NCBI GenBank assembly: GCA_018222585.1
Contig: JAAFAB010000006.1
Location: forward strand, 1 to 64,000
DNA length: 64,000 nt
Direction: 5' to 3'
From: Paracoccaceae bacterium
GTDB lineage: Bacteria > Pseudomonadota > Alphaproteobacteria > Rhodobacterales > Rhodobacteraceae
Shown here one piece after another: positions 35,814 to 45,790 of this stretch (positions are counted from its first letter, which is position 1; each line of letters starts with the position of its first letter). A model generated the notes under the pieces. The model did not search any database. It was not told the DNA's origin and was given only the letters and a program-made list of their open reading frames with translations. The position numbers and the translations under genes are program-made.

Positions 35814-37106
35814 ATGGCAGACGCCAGCGCCTCCGGCACGTCGGGCGGACGCAAGAACATCTTCAGGACTCTGGAATTCGATACCCGCCTGCTCGGCATG
35901 GTGGGCGCCTTCATCCTGGTCTGCATCGTGTTCAACATCCTCACCGAGGGCCGGTTTCTCACCCCCCGCAACATCTTCAACCTGACGATCCAGACGGTCA
36001 GCGTGGCGATCATGGCCACCGGCATGGTCTTCGTCATCGTCACCCGTCATATCGACCTCAGCGTCGGCGCGTTGCTTGCCACCTGTTCGGCCACCATGGC
36101 CATGACCCAGACGCAGATCCTGCCGGGCCTCGGGATCGACTACGGCAGCCCCCTGATCGCACCGGTCGCGATCCTCGTCGGCCTGGTGGCCGGCGGCCTG
36201 ATCGGCGCCTTCCAGGGCTGGCTGATCGGCTACCTGACCATCCCCGCCTTCATCGTCACCCTCGGCGGCTTCCTGATCTGGCGCAATGTCGCCTGGTACA
36301 TGACCAGCGGCCAGACCATCGGCCCGCTCGACGACACCTTCCAGATGCTCGGCGGCATCGGCGGCACCATGGGCGAGACGGCCAGCTGGATCTTCGGCCT
36401 GCTCTGCGTCGCCGCCGCCTGCTACGCGATCTGGCAGGCGCGCCGGGCCCGCATCGCACACCGTTTCCCGGTCAAGCCGGTCTGGGCCGAGGCGGCGCTG
36501 ATGGCGCTTTCGGCGCTGCTGATCCTCGGCTTCGCGGCCACCCTCAACGCCTATGAGGTGCCCTCCCGCGTGCTGTCCCGCGCCTTCGAGGCGCGTGGCG
36601 AGGTCCTGCCCGAGGGCTACACCCAGGGCTACGGCATTCCCTACTCTGTCCTGCTGCTGATCGCGGTCGCGGTGGCGATGACCCTTCTCGCCCGCCGCAC
36701 CCGCCTCGGCCGCTACATCTTCGCCACCGGCGGCAACCCCGATGCGGCAGAGCTGTCGGGCATCAACACCCGGCTGCTGACGGTCAAGGTCTTCGCCATC
36801 ATGGGCGCGCTCTGCGCCCTGGCCGGCATGGTCGCCTCGGCGCGCCTCTCGTTCCACTCCAACGACATCGGCACGCTGGACGAGTTGCGGGTGATCGCGG
36901 CGGCGGTCATCGGCGGCACGGCGCTGGCCGGCGGTCTCGGCACGATCTACGGTGCCATCCTCGGCGCGCTGATCATGCAGTCGCTGCAGTCGGGCATGGC
37001 CATGGTCGGCGTCGACGCCCCCTTCCAGAACATCGTCGTCGGCGCCGTCCTCGTGCTGGCCGTGCTGATCGACATCCTCTACCGCAAGCGGACGGGAGAC
37101 GCATGA
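35814..37106 (+). CDS. xylH: xylose ABC transporter permease
   Basis: 430 residues, about ten or more transmembrane segments, BPD-transporter-2 family as in XylH and AraH. Seen: RNIFNLTIQTVSVAIMATGMVFVIVTRHIDLSVGALLA, FIVTLGGFLIWRNVAWYMTSGQTI and ATGGNPDAAELSGINTR, near the C-terminal conserved loop. The length (430) matches XylH-class permeases rather than the 320-residue RbsC class. ATG at 35814 behind GAGGTCACC. Four-base overlap with the ATPase gene. Confidence 0.92.
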   Translation: MADASASGTSGGRKNIFRTLEFDTRLLGMVGAFILVCIVFNILTEGRFLTPRNIFNLTIQTVSVAIMATGMVFVIVTRHIDLSVGALLATCSATMAMTQTQILPGLGIDYGSPLIAPVAILVGLVAGGLIGAFQGWLIGYLTIPAFIVTLGGFLIWRNVAWYMTSGQTIGPLDDTFQMLGGIGGTMGETASWIFGLLCVAAACYAIWQARRARIAHRFPVKPVWAEAALMALSALLILGFAATLNAYEVPSRVLSRAFEARGEVLPEGYTQGYGIPYSVLLLIAVAVAMTLLARRTRLGRYIFATGGNPDAAELSGINTRLLTVKVFAIMGALCALAGMVASARLSFHSNDIGTLDELRVIAAAVIGGTALAGGLGTIYGAILGALIMQSLQSGMAMVGVDAPFQNIVVGAVLVLAVLIDILYRKRTGDA

Positions 37107-37870
37107 TGATTGACCGCAGCGCAACGCCCCTGGTCGAGATGCGCGACGTCTCGGTCTCCTTCGGCGGCATCAAGGCCGTCGACCACGTCACGATAGATCT
37201 CTACCCCGGCGAAGTCGTCGGCCTGCTGGGCCACAACGGCGCGGGCAAGTCGACGCTGATCAAGTGCCTCTCCGGCGCCTACCGGATGGACGCGGGGGAG
37301 ATCCTGATCGACGGCACCCGCGTCGACATCCAGAACCCCCGGGACGCCCGTGCCTACAACATCGAGACGATCTACCAGACCCTCGCGCTGGCCGACAATC
37401 TCGACGCGGCCTCGAACCTCTTCCTGGGCCGCGAACTGGTGACCCCCATGGGCTTCGTCGACGACGCCCGGATGGAGGCCGAGACCCGCAGGATCATGGG
37501 CCGGCTCAATCCCAACTTCCAGAAGTTCAAGGATCCGGTGAAGGCGTTGTCCGGCGGCCAGCGGCAGTCGGTCGCCATCGCCCGGGCGGTCTACTTCGAC
37601 GCCCGCATCCTGATCATGGACGAACCCACGGCCGCGCTCGGCCCGCAGGAGACCCAGATGGTCGCCGAGCTGATCGAGCAGCTGAAGGCGCAGGGCATCG
37701 GGATCTTCCTGATCGAGCATGACGTGCATTCGGTGATGAACCTCTGCGACCGCGCCTCGGTGATGAAGAACGGCCAGCTGGTCGGGACGGTCGACGTGGA
37801 CGCGGTCAGCGACGAGGACATCCTGTCGATGATCATCCTGGGCAAGACGCCCGACACCGCAGCGACCTGA
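37103..37870 (+). CDS. sugar ABC transporter ATP-binding protein, single-domain XylG-like
   Basis: 255 residues with a single nucleotide-binding domain: Walker [14 protein letters not shown], signature [15 protein letters not shown], Walker [14 protein letters not shown]-loop [10 protein letters not shown]. Classical XylG/RbsA/AraG ATPases have two fused domains of about 500 residues. The short form works as a homodimer in some alphaproteobacterial sugar importers (as in FrcA-like proteins). Four-base overlap with xylH. Not a truncation: the domain is complete and ends cleanly before xylA. Confidence 0.9.
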   Translation: MMIDRSATPLVEMRDVSVSFGGIKAVDHVTIDLYPGEVVGLLGHNGAGKSTLIKCLSGAYRMDAGEILIDGTRVDIQNPRDARAYNIETIYQTLALADNLDAASNLFLGRELVTPMGFVDDARMEAETRRIMGRLNPNFQKFKDPVKALSGGQRQSVAIARAVYFDARILIMDEPTAALGPQETQMVAELIEQLKAQGIGIFLIEHDVHSVMNLCDRASVMKNGQLVGTVDVDAVSDEDILSMIILGKTPDTAAT

Positions 37871-37949
37871 CGGCCGCCCCTTTCTGAAAACGCTTCAGCG
37901 CCCCGGCCCCGGTCGGGATGCCGACCTCACTTTGCCAAGGACCAGGACC

Positions 37950-39257
37950 ATGAGCACAGGTTTCTTCGACGGGATCTCCCGCATCGCCTACGAGGGCCCG
38001 GAAAGTACCAACCCCCTCGCCTTCCGCCACTACAACCCCGACGAGATCGTGCTGGGCAAGCGCATGGAGGATCACCTGCGCTTCGCCGTCGCCTACTGGC
38101 ACAGCTTCGCCTGGGAAGGTGGCGACCCCTTCGGCGGCCAGACGTTCCAGCGCCCCTGGTATCCGCAGGACGACATGGCGCAGGCCCGGCTCAAGGCCGA
38201 TGTCGCCTTCGAGATGTTCGACATCCTGAACGCCCCCTTCTTCTGCTGGCATGATGCCGACATCCGCCCCGAACAGGGCAACTACGCCGACAATCTCGCC
38301 CGGCTGGAAGAGATCACCGACTACATCGCCGAGAAGATGATCGGCTCGAAGACCCGCCTTCTCTGGGGCACCGCCAACATGTTCAGCCACCGCCGCTGGA
38401 TGTCGGGCGCCGCGACCAACCCCGACCCCGATGTCTTCGCCTTCGCAGCCGCCACGGTGAAATCCTGCATGGATGCCACGCACAAGCTGGACGGGGCGAA
38501 CTACGTCCTCTGGGGCGGACGCGAAGGCTACGAAACCCTGCTCAACACCGACCTGGGCAGCGAGCTGGACCACATGGGCCGTTTCCTGGCCATGGTCGTC
38601 GACTACAAGCACAAGATCGGTTTCGAGGGGCAGATCCTCGTCGAGCCCAAGCCCCAGGAACCCTCGAAGCACCAGTACGACTTCGATGTCGCCACCTGCA
38701 TCGGCTTCCTGCGCAAGTACGGGCTGGAAAACGAGGTGAAGCTGAACATCGAGCAGGGCCATGCGATCCTCGCCGGCCATTCCTTCGAACACGAGCTGGC
38801 GCTGGCCGCCTCCCAGGACATGCTCGGCTCGATCGACATGAACCGCAACGACTATCAATCCGGCTGGGACACCGACCAGTTCCCGAACAACACGCCCGAG
38901 GTGGCGCTGGCCTATTACCATGTGCTGAAAGCGGGCGGCTTCACCACCGGCGGCACCAACTTCGACGCCAAGCTGCGGCGCCAGTCGCTTGATCCCGAGG
39001 ACCTGATCGCCGCCCATGTCGGGGGCATGGACATCTGTGCCCGTGGCCTGAAGGCCGCCGCCGCGATGATCGAGGACGGCGGTCTCGATGCCGCGCTCGG
39101 AGAGCGCTACGCGGGATGGCAGACCCCCGCGGCGCAGCAGATGCTGCAGAGCGATCTCGGCGCGATCGCCGAGCGCGTGCTGCGCGAGGGGATCAACCCC
39201 GCCCCCCGCTCGGGCCGGCAGGAGATCCTCGAGAATTACGTCAACCGCTTCGTCTGA
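37950..39257 (+). CDS. xylA: xylose isomerase
   Basis: 435 residues, class II length. Converts D-xylose to D-xylulose with two divalent metals. Active-site blocks are seen: [15 protein letters not shown] (catalytic His/Asp), [17 protein letters not shown] (metal-binding Glu and proton-shuttle Lys), [18 protein letters not shown] and [20 protein letters not shown] with metal-binding Asp residues. The ATG at 37950 follows AGGACCAGGACC. It is 79 bases after the ATPase gene and in the same operon direction. Confidence 0.96.
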   Translation: MSTGFFDGISRIAYEGPESTNPLAFRHYNPDEIVLGKRMEDHLRFAVAYWHSFAWEGGDPFGGQTFQRPWYPQDDMAQARLKADVAFEMFDILNAPFFCWHDADIRPEQGNYADNLARLEEITDYIAEKMIGSKTRLLWGTANMFSHRRWMSGAATNPDPDVFAFAAATVKSCMDATHKLDGANYVLWGGREGYETLLNTDLGSELDHMGRFLAMVVDYKHKIGFEGQILVEPKPQEPSKHQYDFDVATCIGFLRKYGLENEVKLNIEQGHAILAGHSFEHELALAASQDMLGSIDMNRNDYQSGWDTDQFPNNTPEVALAYYHVLKAGGFTTGGTNFDAKLRRQSLDPEDLIAAHVGGMDICARGLKAAAAMIEDGGLDAALGERYAGWQTPAAQQMLQSDLGAIAERVLREGINPAPRSGRQEILENYVNRFV

Positions 39258-39279
39258 GGCGTCAGGCAAGGAAGTGCCC

Positions 39280-40731
39280 ATGTATCTCGGTCTCGATCTC
39301 GGAACCTCGGGCCTGCGCGCCATCCTCACCGACGAGGCGGGCGCGGTGCAGGCCGAGGCGGAGGCGGCCTTCGAGGTCGCCCACCCTCACCCCGGCTGGT
39401 CCGAGCAGGATCCGGCGGATTGGATCGACGCCTGCCGCTCGACCGTCGCCGCACTGAAGGCGAAGGCCCCCACGGCCTTCGCCGGGCTGAAGGGCATCGG
39501 GCTCAGCGGCCACATGCACGGCGCCACCCTGCTCGACGCGCAGGATGGGGTGCTGCGGCCCTGCATCCTGTGGAACGACACCCGCTCGACCCGGGAGGCC
39601 GCCGAGCTGGATGCCATGCCGGGGCTGCGCGAGATCACCGGCAACATCGTCTTTCCCGGGTTCACCGCCCCGAAACTGGCCTGGGTCGCCCGGCATGAGC
39701 CCGAGGTCTTCGCCCGTGTCGCGAAGGTGCTGCTGCCCAAGGACTACCTGCGGCTCTGGCTGACCGGAGAGCATATCTCGGACATGTCCGACAGCGCCGG
39801 CACCGCCTGGCTGGACGTGGGCGCGCGCGACTGGTCCGGGACGGCCCTCTCCGCGTCGGGGATGCGGCGCGACCAGATGCCGGAGCTTGTCGAGGGCGCG
39901 GCCCCCGGCGGCACCCTGCGCCCGGCGCTGCTGGCCGACTGGGGGCTGTCGGCCCCGGTCATCGTGGCGGGGGGCGCAGGCGACAACGCGGCGGCGGCCT
40001 GCGGCATCGGGGCGCTCGGCGAAGGCAATGGCTTCGTCTCCCTCGGTACCTCCGGGGTGCTGATGGTGGGGCGCGACCGCTATGCGCCCGACCCGGGCTC
40101 CGCCGTGCACAGCTTCTGCCACTCGGTGCCGGACCGCTGGTACCAGATGGGCGTCATCCTGGCCGCGACCGACAGCCTCAACTGGCTGTCCCGCACCCTC
40201 GGCGAGAGCCCGGGCGCCCTCTCCGCCCCCCTGCCCGAGGCTGCCACTGGCCCCGGCCGCCTGACCTTCCTGCCCTACCTCTCGGGCGAGCGCACACCGC
40301 ACAACGACACCGGGATCCGGGGCGCCTTCATCGGCCTCGACGTCGCCATGGGCCGCACCGAGCTGACCCGCGCTGTCATGGAGGGCGTCAGCTTCGCGCT
40401 GCGCGACAGCCTCGAGGCCCTGAAGGGCACCGGCGCGCGGTTCGACACGCTCTTTGCCGTCGGCGGCGGGGCGCGGTCGCGCTTCTGGCTGTCCAGCCTG
40501 GCGAGCACCCTGGACCTGCCGTTGTCGATCCCTGCCGGCAGCGAGCTCGGCGCGGCCATGGGGGCCGCCCGCCTTGCCATCTGCGCGGTGACCGGCGCCG
40601 GCCCGGAAGAGGTGATGACCCAACCCGCCACCGGCGACGTGATCCCCCCGGACCGCACCCTCACCCCGGCCTACGAGGACGCCTACCACCGTTACCGCGC
40701 CCTCTACCCGGCGCTTTCCGCCCTGGGCTGA
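39280..40731 (+). CDS. xylB: xylulokinase
   Basis: 483 residues, FGGY kinase. Phosphorylates D-xylulose to xylulose-5-phosphate for the pentose phosphate pathway. N-terminal phosphate motif MYLGLDLGTSGLRAIL, substrate region GLSGHMHGATLLD, GGAGDNAAAACGIGAL, and C-terminal FGGY signature MEGVSFALRDSLEAL. Starts at 39280 (AAGGAAGTGCCC), 22 bases after xylA, so XylA and XylB are made together. Confidence 0.95.
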   Translation: MYLGLDLGTSGLRAILTDEAGAVQAEAEAAFEVAHPHPGWSEQDPADWIDACRSTVAALKAKAPTAFAGLKGIGLSGHMHGATLLDAQDGVLRPCILWNDTRSTREAAELDAMPGLREITGNIVFPGFTAPKLAWVARHEPEVFARVAKVLLPKDYLRLWLTGEHISDMSDSAGTAWLDVGARDWSGTALSASGMRRDQMPELVEGAAPGGTLRPALLADWGLSAPVIVAGGAGDNAAAACGIGALGEGNGFVSLGTSGVLMVGRDRYAPDPGSAVHSFCHSVPDRWYQMGVILAATDSLNWLSRTLGESPGALSAPLPEAATGPGRLTFLPYLSGERTPHNDTGIRGAFIGLDVAMGRTELTRAVMEGVSFALRDSLEALKGTGARFDTLFAVGGGARSRFWLSSLASTLDLPLSIPAGSELGAAMGAARLAICAVTGAGPEEVMTQPATGDVIPPDRTLTPAYEDAYHRYRALYPALSALG

Positions 40732-40805
40732 GCGATGTATCCTTGCCCTGCGCCACCGCCCGCGATCTGCGCCCCCCGCCCCTCCCGGCCCAGCGAGGTC
40801 CCCGG

Positions 40806-42095
40806 ATGATCAGACCCCTGTCCCTCGTCTTCCTCGCCCTCGCCGGTGGCGCCATGGCGCAGGATCTCGGCCCGCGCCCGATCTTCCCCGAGCCGGACAT
40901 GGCCCGCGTCGAGCTGGGACATCTGCTGTTCTACGATCCCGTCCTGTCGGGCAATCGCGGGGTCAGCTGCGCCACCTGTCACCATCCCGACTTCGGCACC
41001 TCGGACGGGCTGTCCCTGGGCCTGGGCGATGGCGGCACCGGGCTGGGCACCGCGCGTGTGCCGGACCCCGCCAACCTGCCCGAGCAGCGCATCCCGCGCA
41101 ATGCGCCGGGGCTGTGGAACCTCGGCGCGACGGAATTCACCCGGTTCTTCCACGATGGCCGCCTCGAACTGGACGAGAGCCAGCCCGACGGCATCCGCAC
41201 CCCGCTCGGGCGCGACATGACGAAGGGCTTCGCCTCGCCCCTTGCCGCCCAGGCCATGTTCCCGGTGCTTTCCGGTGACGAGATGGCCGGGCACTACGCC
41301 GAGAACGACATCAGCCAGTCGGTGCGCCAGGGCCTGCTGTCCCAGCCCGGCGGCGCCTGGGACAGGATCGCGGCGCGGGTCGCCGCCATCCCGGCCTATG
41401 CCGACCGCTTCGCCGAGATCGATCCGGGCGCCCCTGTCACCTTCGCAGGCATCGCCAATGTGATCGCCGATTTCATCGCCTTCGAATGGCGGGCCGATGA
41501 TGCGCCCTTCGACCGGGCCATGGCCGGAGAGGAGCGCCTGCCGCCCCGGGCGCAGCAGGGCATGGACCTGTTCTACGGCCCGGCCGGATGCGCCACCTGC
41601 CATGCGGGTTGGCTGCAGACCGATCACCGGTTCCACGCCATCGCCATGCCCCAGATCGGGCCCGGCAAGGCGGCGCGCTTCGAACCGCACAATCGCGACG
41701 AGGGCCGTTTCCGCGTCACCGGCGACCCGGCGGACGCCTATGCCTTCCGCACGCCCTCGCTGCGCAACGTGACGCTGACGGCCCCCTATGGCCATGACGG
41801 CGCCTATGCCACGCTCGACGCGGTGATCCGGCATCACCTGGATCCCGTCGCCGCGCTGCGCCGCTACGACATCTCCCAGGCCGTCCTGCCGGACCTCGCG
41901 CAGGCGGATGACCTGCGCATCCAGCACGCCGAGGCCGATGTGAAGGCCATCGCCCGCGCCAGCACCCTGCGCCCGCAAAGCCTGTCCGAGGCCGAGATCG
42001 CCGCCCTCGTCGCCTTCCTCGAAAGCCTGGAAGATCCCGCCCGCCGCCTGGGCGTGCCGAGCGCGGTTCCCAGCGGCCTGCCGCTGTTCCCCTGA
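40806..42095 (+). CDS. di-heme cytochrome c peroxidase / MauG-like protein
   Basis: 429 residues, signal peptide about 1-19 (LSLVFLALAGGAMAQ). Two CxxCH heme c sites, C55-H59 (SCATCHH) and C262-H266 (GCATCHA). The usual LFYDPVLSGNRGVSC and FHDGRL motifs of the CcpA/MauG family are present, and the conserved AYAFRTPSLRNV precedes the C-terminal heme region. Members reduce hydrogen peroxide or oxidise protein substrates in the periplasm. Start ATG 40806 with GAGGTCCCCGG. 75 bases after xylB; a functional link to xylose is not evident. Confidence 0.9.
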   Translation: MIRPLSLVFLALAGGAMAQDLGPRPIFPEPDMARVELGHLLFYDPVLSGNRGVSCATCHHPDFGTSDGLSLGLGDGGTGLGTARVPDPANLPEQRIPRNAPGLWNLGATEFTRFFHDGRLELDESQPDGIRTPLGRDMTKGFASPLAAQAMFPVLSGDEMAGHYAENDISQSVRQGLLSQPGGAWDRIAARVAAIPAYADRFAEIDPGAPVTFAGIANVIADFIAFEWRADDAPFDRAMAGEERLPPRAQQGMDLFYGPAGCATCHAGWLQTDHRFHAIAMPQIGPGKAARFEPHNRDEGRFRVTGDPADAYAFRTPSLRNVTLTAPYGHDGAYATLDAVIRHHLDPVAALRRYDISQAVLPDLAQADDLRIQHAEADVKAIARASTLRPQSLSEAEIAALVAFLESLEDPARRLGVPSAVPSGLPLFP

Positions 42096-42156
42096 TCATC
42101 GCCCGCTGCCACGGTCAAGCTGGACAGGCCGCGCCTTTTGGCGTCATGATCCTGTC

Positions 42157-43236
42157 ATGAACGATCCGATCGACGCTGTGATCACCTGGGTAGACGGCGC
42201 CGATCCGGCCCATCTTGCCCGGCGCACCGCCCATGCCGACGAGATGCCGGATCGCGACCCCCGCGCCTGCGCCGCCACCCGCTACGACAGCAGCGGAGAG
42301 ATCTATTTCGCCCTCGCCTCGCTGCTGAAGCACGCCCCCTTCCTGCGCCACATCTGGCTCGTCACCGACCGCCAGACCCCGGCCCGTCTTCCAGACTTCG
42401 AAGCCGAGGGGATCTGTGCCCCGGGCCGCATCCGCATCGTCGATCACCGCCAGATCTTCGAAGGACACGAGTCCCGCCTGCCCAGCTTCAACTCGAATGC
42501 CATCGAGGCGATGCTCTGCAGGATTCCGGGGCTGAGCGAGCGGTTCCTGTCGCTGAACGATGATTTCGTCATCACCCGGCCCGTCACGGAGGCCGATTTC
42601 TTCGATGGTCCGCGCCCGCGACTCTACGCCCGCCCCCAGCTGCAGCGCAGCCAGCCGCCCAAGGTGAAGCTGCGCCGCCTGCTGCGCTGGCTGACCTTCC
42701 GCCCGGCGGTGGATGTCTTCAAGTTCGACCACGCCGCCGACCTTGCCGCCCGGCTCTGCGGCGAAACCCGCTACAGCCTGCTGCCCTTCCACAGCCCCCG
42801 GGCGATGCGCCGCTCCCTGCTGGAGAGCTTTCACCGCAACCACCCCCGGCAACTGCAGCGCCAGATCACCCCGCGTTTCCGCACCCCGCGTCAGTACCTC
42901 GTTCCGGCGCTCACCTGTCAGCTTGCCCTGCGCCAGGCCGGGGGGATCCTCGACACCGGGGAAGCCCGTCACGCGCTGCTGGAAGGCAGCGCCCCGGACT
43001 TGCCCGACCGGTTGGAGGAGGTTCTGAACACCCCGGCCAAGCACTTCCTCTGCATCCAGAGCCTGGACCAGGCGCCAACGGCCAGCCGGCGCCTGGTCCA
43101 GGCGCGGTTGACCATGCTGCTCCGCAGCCATCTTCCCCGGTCGCTGGCAGCGGATGCCGGCGAACCGGAACGGCCCTGGGTCGGAGGATGGCCGGACGTG
43201 CGGCCCGGGACCGTGGCCGCTGGCCCCGCAGGCTAG
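42157..43236 (+). CDS. Stealth family sugar-phosphate transferase
   Basis: 359 residues. Stealth conserved regions in order: CR1 IDAVITWVDGADP at 5-17, CR2 with RYDSSGEIYFALASLLKHAPFLRHIWLVTD, CR3 SLNDDFVITRPV with a metal-binding DD pair, and later CR4-like FLCIQSLDQAP. Stealth enzymes transfer hexose-1-phosphate to make phosphodiester-linked capsule or exopolysaccharide. It has no signal peptide. It is followed by a GT4 glycosyltransferase; a capsule export cluster lies 11 kb downstream. Confidence 0.88.
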   Translation: MNDPIDAVITWVDGADPAHLARRTAHADEMPDRDPRACAATRYDSSGEIYFALASLLKHAPFLRHIWLVTDRQTPARLPDFEAEGICAPGRIRIVDHRQIFEGHESRLPSFNSNAIEAMLCRIPGLSERFLSLNDDFVITRPVTEADFFDGPRPRLYARPQLQRSQPPKVKLRRLLRWLTFRPAVDVFKFDHAADLAARLCGETRYSLLPFHSPRAMRRSLLESFHRNHPRQLQRQITPRFRTPRQYLVPALTCQLALRQAGGILDTGEARHALLEGSAPDLPDRLEEVLNTPAKHFLCIQSLDQAPTASRRLVQARLTMLLRSHLPRSLAADAGEPERPWVGGWPDVRPGTVAAGPAG

Positions 43237-43405
43237 GCTTTCAGCGGCACCCGCACCGCCTTGCCACCGACCGGCGCCATGCCGCGCGCGCGCACGGCAC
43301 TGACCCGGCACTGGGTTGCATTGCGGGGCAGGATGTCGTTTGCCTCGCGCTGAACAGGACAGGGCGCGCCCGTCCGATCCACAAGACCCCAAGACGGAAC
43401 CGAAG

Positions 43406-44656
43406 ATGCCTCAGATCTACTATGACCTTACCGAGCTGTTTACCTACTACGGCGGACGCGCCAGGTACTACGGCATCGCCAAGGTAGTCAGCGAGGTCGC
43501 CCGCGAGATCTCCCTGCGCCATCCACAGGTGCGCTTCGTGGTGTTTTCCAGCGGTCACCGCGACTTCTTCGAGGTGACGCTCGAGGATCTCGCGACCCTG
43601 AGCCGTGCCGCCTCGGTAAGGATGCGCCATGTCTTTCCCGAGCCCAGGCTGCTGCGGGACCTGCTGGCGCCGCCGGTCTGGGGTGCCGGTCGCCTGATCA
43701 GCCGTCGGCGCTGGAGCCGCGCCGGCCTCGATTTCCCTGTCGCCAGGATGGAGGGCGGCGCGCTGGTTTCGGCGGCGCGGGTGAAGCTGTTCCCCGAGAT
43801 GATCGAGGCGATCCACCGCAGCGGCGCCGATGTCGCCCTGCACCCGATCCTGCACGACTTCATGCCGCTCACCACCACGCCGGACTGGCGACAGGATTCC
43901 TGGCGGCGCAAGTTCCATGTCGACAACAGGGTGATCCTTGAGGCCGCGCCGCAGGTGGTGACGGTCTCGCAATACACCGCCGACGAAGCCTGGCGTCTGG
44001 CCGACGAGGGTGTGCTGCCAAGGCCGACAGAGGTGCGCGCGGTGCAGCTTGTCCACGAATGCCCCGCCGGGGAAGAGACCCCAGACCAGCGCCCCCCGCA
44101 GGAGCCCTACCTGCTGGCCGTCGGTCAGCGGGTCGGTCGCAAGAACCTCGAATGCACCTTCGATGCGCTGCTGGCCCTGCAGGAGGCCGGGCAGCGCCCG
44201 CCCGCCCTGGTGCTGGCCGGCGGGCGCAGGGCCGATACCATCGACTGCCTCGCCCAGCCGAAATACGACGCGATCCGTGACCGGGTGCTGCACTATGTCG
44301 ATGTCAGCCAGACCGACCTCGTGGCGCTCTACCGCAATGCCCTGGCCACGGTCATGGCGACGCGGATGGAGGGCTGGGGCCTGCCCGCCGGTGAATCCCT
44401 GTGGGAGGGCACGCCCGCGCTCTGTTCCGACATTCCGGTGCTGCACGAGGTCTGCGGCGACCTGGCGCTCTATTTCGATCCCGATTCACCGCAGCAGCTG
44501 GCCGACCATGTCCAGCGGCTGATGCGGGATGACAGCTTCCGCGAGGCCTTGCGCAGGCGCATCGCGACGGCGCGCCCGGGGCTGCGCGGCTGGTCTGCGG
44601 TGGCCGACGATCTGGTCGCGGTGGTCGAAGCCTTTCACGGCACCCGGGCCGCGTAG
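43406..44656 (+). CDS. GT4-family glycosyltransferase
   Basis: 416 residues, glycosyltransferase group 1. The C-terminal Rossmann domain is clear: YLLAVGQRVGRKNLECTFDALLAL, LVLAGGRR, then GWGLPAGESLWEGTPALCSDIPVLHEVCGD with the E-x7-E type donor-binding pattern. The N-terminus (YYDLTELFTYYGGRARYYGIAKVVSEV) resembles glycosyltransferases that begin with a strand and RGIxR-type loop. Start ATG 43406. Probably acts with the Stealth transferase in surface polysaccharide synthesis. Acceptor and donor are unknown. Confidence 0.86.
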   Translation: MPQIYYDLTELFTYYGGRARYYGIAKVVSEVAREISLRHPQVRFVVFSSGHRDFFEVTLEDLATLSRAASVRMRHVFPEPRLLRDLLAPPVWGAGRLISRRRWSRAGLDFPVARMEGGALVSAARVKLFPEMIEAIHRSGADVALHPILHDFMPLTTTPDWRQDSWRRKFHVDNRVILEAAPQVVTVSQYTADEAWRLADEGVLPRPTEVRAVQLVHECPAGEETPDQRPPQEPYLLAVGQRVGRKNLECTFDALLALQEAGQRPPALVLAGGRRADTIDCLAQPKYDAIRDRVLHYVDVSQTDLVALYRNALATVMATRMEGWGLPAGESLWEGTPALCSDIPVLHEVCGDLALYFDPDSPQQLADHVQRLMRDDSFREALRRRIATARPGLRGWSAVADDLVAVVEAFHGTRAA

Positions 44657-44763
44657 CGCCTCGCCTGCCCCTGCGCGGTCCCGCCCCGGGGTGCCGGCCC
44701 GCGGCACGCCCCCGGGGCCAGCGGGCCCCTGGCGGCCCCGTCACCCGCCGCCCGGAACGTCGA

Positions 44764-44812
44764 TGCCAGGATCGCCAGGCCAGCCAATCCTGACAATGGG
44801 CCAATCCTGGCA
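44764..44812. repeat. inverted and direct short repeats after the glycosyltransferase gene
   Basis: TGCCAGGAT at 44764-44772 and its complement ATCCTGGCA at 44804-44812, enclosing two direct copies of GCCAATCCTG (44783 and 44800). It may form a hairpin at the end of the glycosyltransferase transcript; it also marks the edge of the degraded region that follows. Confidence 0.4.
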
Positions 44813-44821
44813 AAACGTCCC

Positions 44822-45162
44822 TTGGCGCCGCTCTTACGCCAGGGAGGGTCCCGCCGGGCGAAGAAGGCCCCGACACCCATGACGGCCTCCTCGGCCTCCC
44901 AGCGATCTGCAAGAGCCGCGGCCGAAAGCGCGGCCTGCGAGGCAGGGTCGTGCCGGAGACGCGCCCGGCACAACGCCTTGGAGGCCGCGACAGCACCCGG
45001 AACGCAGTCGAGGCAACAGGCGACTTCGGTCTCGACGGCGGCATCCAGATCCTCGGGCGGCACGCAGCGGCTTATCATGCCGGCGCGCAGCAGCAGCTCG
45101 GGTTCTATGGGGGCACCGTTGAAGAAGACCTGACGGGCGAAGGCCTCTCCCAGCTTGGCGAC
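44822..45162 (-). pseudogene. enoyl-CoA hydratase/isomerase, C-terminal remnant
   Basis: The minus strand encodes a clear C-terminal third of a crotonase-family protein: KLGEAFARQVFFNGAP, then LLLRAGMISRCVPPEDLDAAV, then AASKALCRARL, ending AFFARRDPPWR. The N-terminal two thirds, with the oxyanion-hole motifs, are absent. Homology stops at about 45162, where the sequence passes directly into a CoA-transferase remnant on the other strand. The frame stays open further upstream only because it runs antisense to that remnant. No start or ribosome-binding site exists at the junction, so this is a relic. Confidence 0.75.
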
Positions 45163-45790
45163 ATGGCGGGCGGCAGCTTCTCGCTCTTCGGCCTGCTGAC
45201 GGCGCTTTGCGAGCGCAGCGTCACCGGCAAAGGCAAGCATGTCGAACTCGCCATGCTGGACAGCCTGATCGCCATGCAGGGCTACCTGTCCCAGATCTAT
45301 TTCGTCACCGGCGAAACCTCCGAACCTGTCGGTACCAAGCACCCCAGCATCGTGACCTACGGCACCTTTCCGACTGCCGACGGCCATGTCATCTTCGCCT
45401 GCCTGACCGAAAGCTTCTGGCAGACCTTCGCCCGCTGCCTCGACTGGCCCGAGCTCCTGGAGGATCCGCGCTTTTCGGCCTACCAGGCCCGGCTGTCTCA
45501 TCGCGCCGAACTCGAGCCGCTGATCGAGGCCCGGATGCGCCAGGACACCACCGAGTACTGGCTGGCCCGGCTGGCGGAGTTCGACGTGCCAAGTGCTGCG
45601 ATCCTGTCGATCGGCGAGGCATTGACCCAGCCTCACCTCGCGCAGCCAGGACTGCTGGGCCATGCCACGCACCCGCAGGCCGCGGAGATGGCATTCGTGC
45701 GCAGTCCGATCCGCTACGACGGCCGGTCTCTGGACATCGGTTGTCCGCGAGGACGCGGCTGGCGCAGGGACACCGCCTGCGCTCGGTCGG
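45157..45790 (+). pseudogene. CaiB/BaiF-type CoA-transferase, C-terminal remnant
   Basis: The plus strand encodes the C-terminal half of a class III CoA-transferase: GDMAGGSFSLFGLLTAL at the junction, then VTGKGKHVELAMLDSLIAMQG, GTKHPSIVTYGTF, ADGHVIFACLTE and VRSPIRYDGRS. The N-terminal half, including the catalytic Asp region, is missing. The C-terminal end decays: residues after 45740 read better in another frame (RLAQGHRLRSVG), which suggests a frameshift. An in-frame start at 44950 exists only within the antisense of the hydratase remnant. This copy should be inactive. Confidence 0.75.
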
